Below are positions 1-8,488 of a DNA stretch of 64,000 nt, piece after piece. This DNA comes from Marinobacter pelagius (GTDB taxonomy: Bacteria > Pseudomonadota > Gammaproteobacteria > Pseudomonadales > Oleiphilaceae), in NCBI RefSeq assembly GCF_003315345.1, contig NZ_QNRO01000001.1, positions 310,001-374,000 of the forward strand, written 5' to 3'. The position numbers were made by a program, and so were the translations under genes. The notes under the pieces are model-generated. The model did no database searches and was not told the origin of the DNA. It saw nothing but the letters and a program-made list of their open reading frames with translations. Every line of letters begins with the position of its first letter. Position 1 is the stretch's first letter.

Positions 1-96
1 GTTTCGGGAGTGCTCATTATCAGTCTGCTGTCAAATTCCAGTGCCCACTAATGCAATTAAACCGAAGGACCCGGTTGATGAGGTTCAGGTAGCCCC

Positions 97-327
97 ATGA
101 AAGAGGATGATCTGGATATATTGATGGAAACGATTCCGGATGTGCGGGATGGTCTGACCCGTACCGAGCGGATCATCCTGTATGTGCTGCATGAAACCCA
201 GCGGGAGCTCAACGGCCGCAACGTGCCTACGGTAATGCTCTATGGCCGGGTGCTGGAGTATGTGAATATCAGTGAGCAGGAGCTCCACGTTTATCTGGAC
301 CGGCTGGGTGTCAAAGGAGACGGATAA
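97..327 (+). CDS. Small hypothetical protein
   Basis: I do not recognise a family. The 76-residue product is soluble and acidic, with no signal peptide or membrane segment, and looks mostly helical. The Shine-Dalgarno of the following gene (AAAGGAGAC) lies inside its last codons and that gene starts two bases after its stop, so the two are probably co-transcribed and translationally coupled. ATG is chosen as the start because the track upstream is short and offers no better signal; the ribosome site itself is weak. A conserved hypothetical protein is the safest label. Confidence 0.6.
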   Translation: MKEDDLDILMETIPDVRDGLTRTERIILYVLHETQRELNGRNVPTVMLYGRVLEYVNISEQELHVYLDRLGVKGDG

Positions 328-329
328 CC

Positions 330-680
330 TTGGTTTACTACATCACGAAAGTGGCTGTGACTGCTGTCCTGGTGGTCCTCATTTCTGAAATCGCCAAGCG
401 TAGCTCCGTCATTGGCGCCATTCTCGCCTCGGTCCCGCTCACCTCGGTCCTCGCCATGATCTGGCTGTATGTGGATACGGGGGATATTCAGAAGATCAGT
501 GACCTGGCCTCCAGCATCTTCTGGCTGGTACTGCCTTCCCTGGCGTTGTTTATTGCTCTGCCCCTGTTGCTGGACAAGGGCATGAATTTCTACCTGAGCC
601 TGATTATTTCTATTGGTATCACTGCGGTCTGTTACCTGGTGATGGTGCTTGTGTTGAAACACTTCGGGATCAGTCATTAG
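330..680 (+). CDS. DUF3147-like small integral membrane protein
   Basis: The 116-residue protein has four hydrophobic segments (about residues 5-20, 27-47, 60-82 and 88-110) joined by very short loops, the size and layout of DUF3147 proteins, whose function is unknown. Start is TTG, supported by AAGGAGAC about 11 bases upstream; no ATG is available. It follows the small gene at 97-327 by two bases. Its stop overlaps the stop of the convergent mtfA-like gene in the palindromic-looking TTAG at 677-680. Location is the inner membrane; any transport or stress role would be a guess. Confidence 0.7.
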   Translation: MVYYITKVAVTAVLVVLISEIAKRSSVIGAILASVPLTSVLAMIWLYVDTGDIQKISDLASSIFWLVLPSLALFIALPLLLDKGMNFYLSLIISIGITAVCYLVMVLVLKHFGISH

Positions 681-1498
681 CCCGGATTGAGTGGGTCGAA
701 TCGGTAGTAGTCCTTCAACGCGTTGAACACCTTCGGCTGCTCATGCCGCAAGTGCGCCGGCTGCTGGAAGAACGCTTCGGTCAGTACCGCGAAGAATTCC
801 GCCGGCTCGGTGGCGCCATAAGGATCGAGCCAGGGCTTGTGGTGGTGCTCGATGGTGTTTTGCAGGTGTTCGTATGCTTCTGTCATGGTCTGCTGCCAAT
901 GGCTGGCCTGCTCGCCGCTGAGCGGAGGTGCGCCATCGGCGGAGCCGTCCAGGTAATCCAGTTGGTGGGCGAACTCATGGAGGATCACGTTATGCGGGCT
1001 GTGGGAATCGTTGGCGGCATGCTCGCATTCGCTCCAGGCCAGTACCACCTGCCCGTGGCTGGAGGCCTCGCCCGCCCGCACTTCCTCACCTTCGTGAACG
1101 ATCATGCCGTGTTCCCAGGCATGCTGTACGCGGTAGACATCCGGGTACAGCAGGATGCTGCGGATATCATCGTAGTGGGAGAAGGAGCGGCCGAGCAGCA
1201 GGAGGCAGGCGTGACCGGCGATGGTGAGGCGAACGCGCTCGTCCACTTCAAAACCGTCGCAGCCGTAGAAGTCTTTCTCCGACAGGAAAAGCTGAACCAG
1301 GCTTTCCAGAATTTCTTTTTGTGGTTTCGGCAACCGGCGGTAGAAGGGTACCTGCTGCTCAAGTACTGCTCGCCACTGTTTGGGAAAGGGCTGGCTGAGC
1401 TCCCGCTTGCGGCGCCAGGTCCGGTAGAAAAACAGGTAGAACACCGAGACTGAAATCAGGATGACCGCAAAAACGGCAAATACCACGGGTGAGGACAT
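677..1498 (-). CDS. mtfA: MtfA-type zinc peptidase (M90 family)
   Basis: A 273-residue protein with an N-terminal membrane anchor (about residues 5-25) and a peptidase domain carrying HEFAH (residues 174-178), the HExxH zinc site, with a downstream EFFAVLTEAFF segment that supplies the third ligand region. This matches MtfA/YeeI, which in E. coli binds the regulator Mlc and affects glucose PTS expression and has aminopeptidase activity. The membrane anchor is common in homologues outside enterics. It stands alone between a convergent DUF3147-like gene and a divergent CopD-like gene. The physiological substrate here is unknown, since this organism type usually lacks the Mlc/PTS circuit. Confidence 0.88.
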   Translation of the reverse strand: MSSPVVFAVFAVILISVSVFYLFFYRTWRRKRELSQPFPKQWRAVLEQQVPFYRRLPKPQKEILESLVQLFLSEKDFYGCDGFEVDERVRLTIAGHACLLLLGRSFSHYDDIRSILLYPDVYRVQHAWEHGMIVHEGEEVRAGEASSHGQVVLAWSECEHAANDSHSPHNVILHEFAHQLDYLDGSADGAPPLSGEQASHWQQTMTEAYEHLQNTIEHHHKPWLDPYGATEPAEFFAVLTEAFFQQPAHLRHEQPKVFNALKDYYRFDPLNPG

Positions 1499-1681
1499 AC
1501 AGCTCCTGGCTGATGGGAGTCGAATTACTCCCGATCATACCTGAAAGTCCCTTTGCCCACCGAATAGAGACGCCTGGTCCGGCCGTTTCTGGAGGAATCG
1601 GTGCTTTCTGAATGAAAGGTTGGCTTTAAGGTAGTCGGCGCTTATGCTCATCACACATATTTCTCTTCCGGGAGTCGTTTT

Positions 1682-2137
1682 ATGAGTCTGGCTGTTGCTT
1701 TGCACGTGCTTTCCGCCGTTATCTGGGTCGGCGGGATGTTTTTCGCCTACATGGCCATGCGGCCGGCGGTGGTTGAGGTGATTGAGGCGTCCCAGCGCGG
1801 TGTGCTCTGGTGCCATACCCTGTCCCGATTCTTCAAGTGGGTATGGGCTGCGGTGATCCTGTTGCTGGTGACCGGTTACTGGATGGTCTTCAGCGTGTTT
1901 GGTGGCATGGCCGGTGCCGGCTGGCATATCCACGCCATGCAGGGACTGGGGATTGTGATGATTCTTTTGTACTTTCACGTGTATTTCGCGCCTTTCCGGC
2001 GGCTCAAGCAGGCTGTTGCCAACAAGGATCCCCAGGAAGGCGGACGCCAGGTCGGGCAGATCCGCAAGCTGGTGGGCACCAACCTGATCCTGGGGTTGAT
2101 CGTGGTGGCGATCGGTGCCGGTGGCCGGTATCTCTGA
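1682..2137 (+). CDS. CopD-like integral membrane protein
   Basis: A 151-residue protein with four membrane segments (about 3-25, 48-72, 80-100 and 130-148). The N-terminal LHVLSAVIWVGGMFF pattern, histidine followed by WVGGMFF, is typical of CopD-related and DUF2269-like membrane proteins, some of which bind copper or haem. GGGAG seven bases before ATG supports the start. It runs into the MaoC gene 32 bases downstream and is probably in one transcript with it. There is no CopC partner nearby, so a copper role is not supported by context; treat it as CopD-family membrane protein only. Confidence 0.7.
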   Translation: MSLAVALHVLSAVIWVGGMFFAYMAMRPAVVEVIEASQRGVLWCHTLSRFFKWVWAAVILLLVTGYWMVFSVFGGMAGAGWHIHAMQGLGIVMILLYFHVYFAPFRRLKQAVANKDPQEGGRQVGQIRKLVGTNLILGLIVVAIGAGGRYL

Positions 2138-2169
2138 ATCAGGCGGCTGTTGATCGGAGATCCGGATTG

Positions 2170-2634
2170 ATGTCACCCATACGCGAGAAGGCCATTGCCG
2201 GTCTGAAGGCCGGCGACTCCTTTACCGTCACCCGCACCTTCACTGAAGAAGAGACCCTGGCATTCGGTGAAATCAGCCGGGACCACAATCCGGTGCACTA
2301 CGATGATCGCTTTGCCGGGGAGAAGAACCTGCAGGGCCGCATTTGCCACGGCTTGCTGGTGGGCGGAATGATTACCGAGGTGGGCGGTCAGATCGGCTGG
2401 CTCGCCTCCGGGATGAATTTCCGGTTCCGCCGGCCGGTGTATTTCGGGGATACCATCGCCTGCGTGTTCACGATCACCGAGGTGGACGATTGGAACCGGG
2501 CAAGGGCAGAAGCGGTGTTATCGAACCAGCACGGTGAAACAGTGATCGAAGCCTGGCTGACCGGTGTGCTGCCCGGCGAGCCGGAGCGGCAGATAATGGC
2601 GCAGACCGCTGGCGATTCTGATCAGACGTCCTAA
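2170..2634 (+). CDS. MaoC-family (R)-specific hydratase / thioesterase-fold protein
   Basis: A 154-residue hot-dog fold protein with the hydratase motif around SRDHNPVHYD (Asp and His spaced as in R-hydratases) and the GLLVGGMI helix. MaoC proteins hydrate trans-2-enoyl-CoA to (R)-3-hydroxyacyl-CoA, linking beta-oxidation to polyester or lipid synthesis. The ATG at 2170 is chosen although the reading frame stays open upstream to 1810, because the upstream extension overlaps the CopD gene and has no family similarity. It sits just before a response regulator gene on the same strand. Confidence 0.83.
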   Translation: MSPIREKAIAGLKAGDSFTVTRTFTEEETLAFGEISRDHNPVHYDDRFAGEKNLQGRICHGLLVGGMITEVGGQIGWLASGMNFRFRRPVYFGDTIACVFTITEVDDWNRARAEAVLSNQHGETVIEAWLTGVLPGEPERQIMAQTAGDSDQTS

Positions 2635-2690
2635 AATTTGGGGAAGGTCCGGCCCCGGGATTGGAAGCCGGCCAAACGCAGGATGCGCCA

Positions 2691-3317
2691 ATGAAACTGT
2701 TCATTGTGGACGACCATCAACTCTTTATTGATGGTATGCGACACCTGCTGTGTCACCTGGACGGTGTCAGTGTCATTGAAGAATGCACTCGGGCTGAGGA
2801 GGCAATCGAGAGGCTCGAGGCAGAGGACAGTTTTGACCTGGTTCTGATCGATCTCGGCATGCCAGGCATGGATGGTTTGGCCATTCTCCAGAGGCTCAGG
2901 GAAACCGGCTCCGGCACCCCGGTGGTTGTGGTTTCCGCCGAAGAGGACATCGCCCGTATCGGTCATGCGCTTGAGTTGGGGGCGTTGGGGTACATTCCGA
3001 AGGAGCAGAGCGCGATCGACATGCTCCATGCCGTGAAGCAGGTGTTATCCGGTGAGCTCTACGTGCCCGAACTGGTTCGGGAACGCCTCAGTCTGTACCA
3101 GTCCCGCCGGCATCCTGAGCACGGCACCCTGACCCGTCGCCAGATGGATGTTCTCGAACTTGTCGCCAGGGGCTACTCCAACAAGCAGATCGCGTCCGCA
3201 CTGTTTGTGGCCGAACATACGGTCAAGGTTCACATCGCCGCCATTCTCAAAGCGCTCAATGCCACCAATCGGACCGAATGTGTGCATAAGGCCCGGAGCC
3301 TGGGCTTGCTGGATTAA
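2691..3317 (+). CDS. LuxR/NarL-family response regulator
   Basis: 208 residues: a receiver domain (1-120) with acidic pair at residues 7-8, phosphoacceptor Asp54 in VLIDLGMPG, and conserved Lys in YIPKE; then a LuxR-type helix-turn-helix (about 140-205, LTRRQMDVLELVARG). The earlier in-frame start at 2661 is rejected because residues before MKLFIVDD do not belong to the fold; AGGA lies a short distance before the chosen ATG. It is tail-to-tail with a hybrid histidine kinase and shares four bases with it, so the two probably form a cognate pair. Target genes are not evident. Confidence 0.9.
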   Translation: MKLFIVDDHQLFIDGMRHLLCHLDGVSVIEECTRAEEAIERLEAEDSFDLVLIDLGMPGMDGLAILQRLRETGSGTPVVVVSAEEDIARIGHALELGALGYIPKEQSAIDMLHAVKQVLSGELYVPELVRERLSLYQSRRHPEHGTLTRRQMDVLELVARGYSNKQIASALFVAEHTVKVHIAAILKALNATNRTECVHKARSLGLLD

Positions 3318-5062
3318 TCCGCGCTGGCAGTGCTGGTGAGCTGGCGCTGTATGAGGCTTCTGAGCCGGGCCGGGCTGACCGGTTTGTGAATCATCCTGAG
3401 GCCACTCCTTTCAACCTCCCGAAGCTGCCGGGAACTCGTGGTGCCGGTGATGATGATGCCTGGCAGGTCCGGCCCGTAGCGTTTCCTGAGGCTCCCGATA
3501 ACCTCAACCCCGCTTTGTGACCCCTCCAGGCTGAAATCCGACAGCACCAGATCTGGTCGCCCGTGGGTTTTTCGCAGGGCCTCGGGCAGGGAAGACGCGG
3601 CGGTAACGTTGAAATTCCAGCGCCTGAGCAAAGTTTCCATGGCGTTGAGGACATTAAGGTCGTCATCTATGACCAGGATGTGATGGCCCGAGGCCTGCCA
3701 GACCGGCTCCGGAGCTTTATCTTCCCGATGCCTGATCCGGTTTGGATCACCAGCCGGAAGGGTTAGGCTGAAGACAGACCCTCGGCCGTCGCTGGAACGC
3801 AATTCCAGGGGCAGTCCCATCAGCGCGCAGAGTTTGTGGACGATGGCCAGGCCGAAGCCGAGGCCCTTTTCTCTCTCATCGTCGTGGGGCGAGGGGTGTG
3901 CCTGTTCGAATTCCACGAAGATCCGGTCCTGTGCTTCGCGGGGAATACCGATGCCGGTATCCCAGACTTGCACAAGTACGGAATCCTGTCTGGGCCGGGC
4001 GCTGATGAGAATGCCACCTGAGCGGGTATACCGGATGGCGTTGGCGATCAGGTTGCGCATGACGCGTTCGAGGAGCGTCCGATCCACCTTCACTACGGCA
4101 GGTCGGGTATGGAGTCTGAGGATCAGGTTCTTCTGTTCGGCCTTTTCCTGGAACTCTTCTTTCAGCTGAACAAGAAAGAATTCGATGTCAAAATCCACTG
4201 GTTCCGGCTGGATAATATTGGCGTCGAGCCGGGACATGTCGAACAGGGCATCAAACATTCTGCGCATGGTATCCAGGGATGCATCGATCCGGCCGAGAAT
4301 GCGTTGTTCTTCCTGGGGGCTGCTGGCGCCCTTGAGCGCATCGAAGAACAGGGAGAGCGCATGCAGAGGCTGCCGGAAATCATGGCTCGCTGTCGCCAGA
4401 GTGCGGGACTTTGTCCGGATCGCGGTCTGCAGTTCCCGGGAGCGCTGGCTGAGCTGGTCTGCAAGACCGGCCGTTTCAAAGCGAAGGTGCATTTCCGAAC
4501 GCACGATGGAGTTGAGCTTTTTTGCAAAGCTGTAGGACGCCAGAATCGCGAACGCGACCATCATCGCCAGGGCGAACCAGGCGACCTCGCCGAGGCTGAT
4601 GAAGTGGGCCACCAGAGCTCCCTTGATGGGCATGCCGTAGCTGTAATAGAGCGGCAGCCAATGGGTGCCGGCAGAGATGGAACCGATACCCAGGATCAGG
4701 GCCAGGGTGATCATGAACACCTGGTGTGGCACGGACTCGGTGCCGGCAAACAGAAACACCGCGATAGCCCACAGGGCTCCGAGGTAGATCTGTAACAAAA
4801 GGAGCTTACGGTGCCAGGGTTCGGCACTGGCGTGGGTGACAATCTGCTTCTGATAGGCGGTGGTGAGGAGATAGCGGGCGCCAATGCCTGCGAGAACGAG
4901 AGCGAACCATCCTGAAAGCAATACCCGGTCCACCTGGTTCCACAGGACCAGAACGACGGTCAGGGGAACCAGGATGGTTATGGCGGCCCAGTCTCGCATC
5001 TTGCTGAAGTGAGGGGCCAGTGCTTCGAACGTGATGCGTTGCTCGATCTCCGTGGCATTCAT
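3314..5062 (-). CDS. Hybrid sensor histidine kinase with C-terminal receiver
   Basis: 582 residues. About six membrane segments fill residues 25-180; a coiled linker leads to the dimerisation domain with His227 in ASHDFRQPLHAL; the ATPase domain follows with N-box (NLIANAIRY, near 337-345), DTGIGIP (368-374) and GLGFGLAIV; a receiver domain (460-575) carries Asp509 and Lys560. The FRQPLHAL box is typical of the ErcS'/NahK-like kinase subgroup. The membrane domain has no recognised ligand pocket. Probable partner is the convergent LuxR-type regulator, reached directly or through phosphorelay, although a C-terminal receiver without an Hpt domain needs another relay protein. Confidence 0.9.
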   Translation of the reverse strand: MNATEIEQRITFEALAPHFSKMRDWAAITILVPLTVVLVLWNQVDRVLLSGWFALVLAGIGARYLLTTAYQKQIVTHASAEPWHRKLLLLQIYLGALWAIAVFLFAGTESVPHQVFMITLALILGIGSISAGTHWLPLYYSYGMPIKGALVAHFISLGEVAWFALAMMVAFAILASYSFAKKLNSIVRSEMHLRFETAGLADQLSQRSRELQTAIRTKSRTLATASHDFRQPLHALSLFFDALKGASSPQEEQRILGRIDASLDTMRRMFDALFDMSRLDANIIQPEPVDFDIEFFLVQLKEEFQEKAEQKNLILRLHTRPAVVKVDRTLLERVMRNLIANAIRYTRSGGILISARPRQDSVLVQVWDTGIGIPREAQDRIFVEFEQAHPSPHDDEREKGLGFGLAIVHKLCALMGLPLELRSSDGRGSVFSLTLPAGDPNRIRHREDKAPEPVWQASGHHILVIDDDLNVLNAMETLLRRWNFNVTAASSLPEALRKTHGRPDLVLSDFSLEGSQSGVEVIGSLRKRYGPDLPGIIITGTTSSRQLREVERSGLRMIHKPVSPARLRSLIQRQLTSTASAD

Positions 5063-5072
5063 GGGTGGTCGG

Positions 5073-5576
5073 TTACCTCAGCGCCTGTATGGTTCGCTGG
5101 TCTGCCTGGTGTCGTTCCACGAGAACCGAGAAGGTTTGCGGACGACACTGAACCCACCAGGAGCCGACAAAAGGCCTCTGGCGGTGCGGATGTGCCACTT
5201 CGCGACCGGTGTTAACGAATCCCCAGTTTGTTGCTTCATCCAGAAGCATGGCCCGTTGTCCGGAGAAAGCAAATGGCTGGGTTCTGGCGGGGCCACCCCG
5301 GGGATCGCTGGTTTTCATGTTGCCGCAGACCACCATGTCTCCGCCGGGGCCCGCGCCGGCAACGCCGTAGACGTTGAAAAACTCGACTTCTCCGGTGTCC
5401 GCCAACAGTTCGGCGACAGAGTTGGTGGCGGCGGCTTTCTGCTCGGAAGAGAGAATTACCAGCAGTGATTCCGAAGTATCGGAAGCTGGCGGATCCAGTG
5501 ATGCATAGCGCTGGGTATCGGTGCTCGCACAGCCTGTGATAGCGGCAAGCGCGAGCAGTAAGGGTAAGGTTTTCAT
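5073..5576 (-). CDS. Putative lipoprotein of unknown function
   Basis: 167 residues after choosing the start that gives a clean lipoprotein signal: MKT, a hydrophobic stretch and the lipobox AITGC, with GGAG upstream. The longer in-frame start at 5663 would bury the signal peptide. The mature part is rich in Gly and Ala and has two cysteines outside the lipobox; no domain is recognised. It lies 10 bases downstream of the histidine kinase start on the same strand, so its transcript could read into the kinase gene. This is an extracytoplasmic candidate that might feed a signal to the sensor, but that is only positional inference. Confidence 0.65.
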   Translation of the reverse strand: MKTLPLLLALAAITGCASTDTQRYASLDPPASDTSESLLVILSSEQKAAATNSVAELLADTGEVEFFNVYGVAGAGPGGDMVVCGNMKTSDPRGGPARTQPFAFSGQRAMLLDEATNWGFVNTGREVAHPHRQRPFVGSWWVQCRPQTFSVLVERHQADQRTIQALR

Positions 5577-5767
5577 TGTGATCTCCGCTATTCCCTGTTC
5601 GGGCTCTGGTTGAGCCGTCTCCCGGAACTGAGATGAGCTCCGGATCCTTGCGTGAAGCTGCAATGAGCGTCACATTTCAAGTATTGGGAATCGATAGCGG
5701 TTCTTGTATTACTCAAAAGAGCTAATTTCATGGCCCGGAACGAACAGACAAGGAAAGTCCTGTAACC

Positions 5768-6601
5768 ATGGTGATTTACGCACTCTGCTCGCTGATCTTT
5801 CTCGTACTTGCCGGACTTTCTTCCCGCCGCCTGGCGGATCGGAGGGCAGATCGCCGGATCATGGAGTCACTGGTCCGGAACCAGCCGCGGGATCCCGCCC
5901 GGTTTGACCCGGCCATTGTCGACCACCTGCCGGAACCGGCACGGCGTTACTTGCTTTACACCATCGCCCCGGAAACGCCGCTCTACACCGTGGCAACGCT
6001 TTCCATGCAGGGAGAATTCGGCATGGGAGACCGGGACAGGCCAAATTACCTGGCGATGTCGGCCCGGCAGACTCTGGCGGCGCCGGTCGGTTTCATCTGG
6101 AGTATGAGTGCCCGGCGCGGCTGGATCCGGATCTCCGGTTCGGACACCGCGCGCTGGACACGATTCTGGTTAATGGGTCTGCTGCCGGTGGCCCGTATGG
6201 GAGGTACGCAGGATCACGCCCGTTCGGCGTTCGGGCGGTACGTGGCAGAAGCCGTGTTCTGGACCCCCGCGGCGCTGCTGCCCGGGCCGAACGTGCACTG
6301 GGAACTGGTGGATGTGAACGTCGCCCGGGTAACGCTGCGCCATAACGGGTTATCCCAGTCGGTGGATGTGACGATGGCAGAGGATGGCCGGCCGCTTCAG
6401 GTGCACTTTGACCGCTGGAGTAATGCCAATCCGGAGAAGGAATATCGCTGGCAGCCTTTTGGCGGTTATCTCTCAGAGTTTCGGGAAGTAGAGGGCTTCC
6501 GGTTGCCGATGCACGTTGAGGCCGGCAACCATTTCGGAACCGAGCGCTATTTTCCGTTCTTTGTGGTAGACGTAACGGAGATTGCCTTTCCCCATGACTG
6601 A
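5768..6601 (+). CDS. DUF6544-family protein
   Basis: 277 residues with one N-terminal membrane segment (about 3-20) and a soluble domain. The layout and motifs such as LPEPARRYLLY near the start and the terminal YFPFFVVDVTEIAF match the DUF6544 family, whose function is unknown. Homologues often sit beside small membrane proteins. The gene overlaps the following CPBP protease gene by eight bases (ATG at 6594, stop at 6601), strong evidence for translational coupling. Start ATG follows an AAGG-containing stretch. Confidence 0.72.
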   Translation: MVIYALCSLIFLVLAGLSSRRLADRRADRRIMESLVRNQPRDPARFDPAIVDHLPEPARRYLLYTIAPETPLYTVATLSMQGEFGMGDRDRPNYLAMSARQTLAAPVGFIWSMSARRGWIRISGSDTARWTRFWLMGLLPVARMGGTQDHARSAFGRYVAEAVFWTPAALLPGPNVHWELVDVNVARVTLRHNGLSQSVDVTMAEDGRPLQVHFDRWSNANPEKEYRWQPFGGYLSEFREVEGFRLPMHVEAGNHFGTERYFPFFVVDVTEIAFPHD

Positions 6602-7430
6602 AAGAACGGATCGCACGGGCAAGCTGCGGGCCTGGGTTCACAGGCACCCGGTGCTGGCGTTTCCTTTGATTTACCTGGGCTGGGCTTATCTTTTCTGGAC
6701 ACCGGTGCTGCTCTCGGATTCGTCTGTCTGGGCATTCCCGAACCTTCTATGGTTCCTGCTGGGTGGTACCAGCCCGGTGGTGGCGGGGCTGTTGCTGGCG
6801 GCTATTTCCGGGGGCAGGGGCCAGTTGCGTGACCTGGGCAGGCGACTGGTGGACTGGCGCCGGATTCCCGCCATCTGGTGGCTGGGGCTCCTGGTGTTCT
6901 GGCTGGTTTTCGATCTGGCCAAGGCCGGCATCGCCGTCCTTATGGGCATCACAAATACACCGCTGGATCCTGACTGGGGACTGTTCTTCAATCCCGGTCC
7001 TTTGCTATTTCTTCTGTTGTTATCTTTCGTGTTTCCGGCAATCGAGGAAGTGGGCCTGAGGGGCTATTACCTCGAGACCTTGCAACAACACCTGAGCCCG
7101 GTCCTGTCCGGTGTGATCAATGGCCTGGTCTGGGCCGCCTGGCATGCGCCCTTCGTCTGGTTCCCTGGCTACTATGCCAATACCACCTTCAACCCGGAGC
7201 TATACTGGTGGTTGCCCATGATCGTCTGCCACACCCTGATGATCATGCATGTCTACAATCGCACCGGGCGCAGTATCCTGGCGGTGCTGGTCTTCCATGC
7301 GATGATGAACTTCACCGGCGAGTGGCTGCGCATCTCGCCGGACATGTATCCTTTCATGCTTGCCGGAAATGTCATTCTCGCCGCACTGGTTGTTCTGGTG
7401 TGGCAAAAACGGAGTTTACCTGCCCGATGA
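6594..7430 (+). CDS. CPBP-family intramembrane glutamic endopeptidase (Abi/CAAX-like)
   Basis: 278 residues with about eight membrane segments. The catalytic motifs of the CPBP family are present: EEVGLRGYY (EExxxR) near residue 145, and WAAWHAPFVWF with the conserved His about 30 residues later; a further His lies in LVFHAMMN near the C-terminus. Such proteins cleave prenylated or membrane peptides in eukaryotes and serve in immunity, maturation or regulation in bacteria. Start is ATG inside the end of the DUF6544 gene; a TTG four codons earlier is less likely. The tight coupling to DUF6544 suggests a joint membrane function. Confidence 0.85.
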   Translation: MTERTDRTGKLRAWVHRHPVLAFPLIYLGWAYLFWTPVLLSDSSVWAFPNLLWFLLGGTSPVVAGLLLAAISGGRGQLRDLGRRLVDWRRIPAIWWLGLLVFWLVFDLAKAGIAVLMGITNTPLDPDWGLFFNPGPLLFLLLLSFVFPAIEEVGLRGYYLETLQQHLSPVLSGVINGLVWAAWHAPFVWFPGYYANTTFNPELYWWLPMIVCHTLMIMHVYNRTGRSILAVLVFHAMMNFTGEWLRISPDMYPFMLAGNVILAALVVLVWQKRSLPAR

Positions 7431-7502
7431 CCTGGATGGATCTGATTACCCGAGGGCTGCCAGGCAGGGCTCCCTTTGCCAGGGAGGCGCTGGGGCTGAC
7501 CA

Positions 7503-7922
7503 TTAACGGACCACAAACACCGAGATATCACTGTGCTTGACGATGTTCGCACCATTGGAGCGCAGCAGGTGCAGCTTGTCACCGATACCCGGTGGATGTG
7601 AGGCCATAATTACCAGGTCTGCACCCGTGTCCTTGATGGCATCCAGCAGCTTGTCGTCCAGTTCGACTGCAGTGTCTACCGACTCCAGCACTTCCGCGTC
7701 GGTTTTGATGCCGTGGGCGTTGCCCTGTTCTTCGGCAAATTCCTTCATCTTGGCGCGAAGCTCGTCCGGGTTGTGGGCGGCGGCGCCGGGTGTGCTGTTG
7801 GTTACGGTGACATAGCAGAGGGTGGCGTTGTAATGCTTGGCCATGTCGATGGCAGTGTTCAGCGCCTTGGGCATTTTGTCCAGGTGGGACAGGTCCACCG
7901 GAACCAGGATTTTGCTGTACAT
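7503..7922 (-). CDS. Universal stress protein (UspA family)
   Basis: 139 residues in a single Usp domain: N-terminal ILVPVDLS, LVIMASHPPG, and the nucleotide-binding tail ending SDISVFVVR. The glycine-rich ATP motif G-x2-G-x9-G(S/T) is modified here to GIGDKLHLLRSNGAN, which is still compatible with ATP binding but is not canonical. The start MYSKI is chosen over a much longer open frame. The gene is divergent from the ABM-domain gene with about 150 bases between them. Role: general stress tolerance in the cytoplasm. Confidence 0.9.
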   Translation of the reverse strand: MYSKILVPVDLSHLDKMPKALNTAIDMAKHYNATLCYVTVTNSTPGAAAHNPDELRAKMKEFAEEQGNAHGIKTDAEVLESVDTAVELDDKLLDAIKDTGADLVIMASHPPGIGDKLHLLRSNGANIVKHSDISVFVVR

Positions 7923-8076
7923 ATCGTTACTCCTCTTCGCTGAAGCAAATGATGTCTCCTTATTACAAGGGTGGCACCGAACCCGCTCCCGTGCCAAATC
8001 TTCCGGCGTTGTACTTGATCCCGGGCAAATCGACGCCGACCATGGCTGTGTCCCATGCAGAAAAGAGGTGGATGCC

Positions 8077-8409
8077 GTGAAGTACATCTTTGAAGTCCGA
8101 GTCCAGGAAGGCCACACCGCCGAGGAGTACGCCGACGCCTGGGTTCGCGCTAGCGAACTGATCCAGCAGGCGCCGGGTGCCCGCGGCACCATGTTGCACC
8201 GCAAGGTTGGCGATCCGAACACCCTGATCGCCATCGCATCCTGGGACAGCAAGGAATCCCGGGATGCCATGGAGACCAACAAGGATCCGAGGATTACCGA
8301 AATCATTCGAAGCGCGGCGCCGTTTGTGGAGATCACGCCGCTGGGTGAGTTCGAGGAGCCGGAGTGGGTGGTGATGCCTCCGGATTCGGGGCAGGAGTGG
8401 GGAATGTGA
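8077..8409 (+). CDS. Antibiotic biosynthesis monooxygenase (ABM)-domain protein
   Basis: 110 residues in a ferredoxin-like dimeric alpha/beta barrel fold: an initial strand KYIFEVRV, helices, then HRKVGDPNTLIAIASW, the pattern of ABM/heme-degrading-like proteins. Start is GTG with AGAGGTGG just upstream; upstream in-frame codons overlap the divergent promoter region. The ABM domain occurs in quinol and heme monooxygenases but many members have no known activity, so no substrate is assigned. It is followed after 79 bases by the first mmsA-like gene. Confidence 0.75.
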   Translation: MKYIFEVRVQEGHTAEEYADAWVRASELIQQAPGARGTMLHRKVGDPNTLIAIASWDSKESRDAMETNKDPRITEIIRSAAPFVEITPLGEFEEPEWVVMPPDSGQEWGM

Positions 8410-8488
8410 ACGCTGTCTGATCCGGCGGTGAACGGTACTTTGGTCTATATTTATCCGACGCCCTGTATCGTTCATCCGGAGGTCAGTC

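Noticed and set aside
1810..2169. N-terminal extension of the MaoC protein
   Set aside because: Overlaps the CopD-like gene in another frame and lacks family similarity; the ATG at 2170 gives the normal length.
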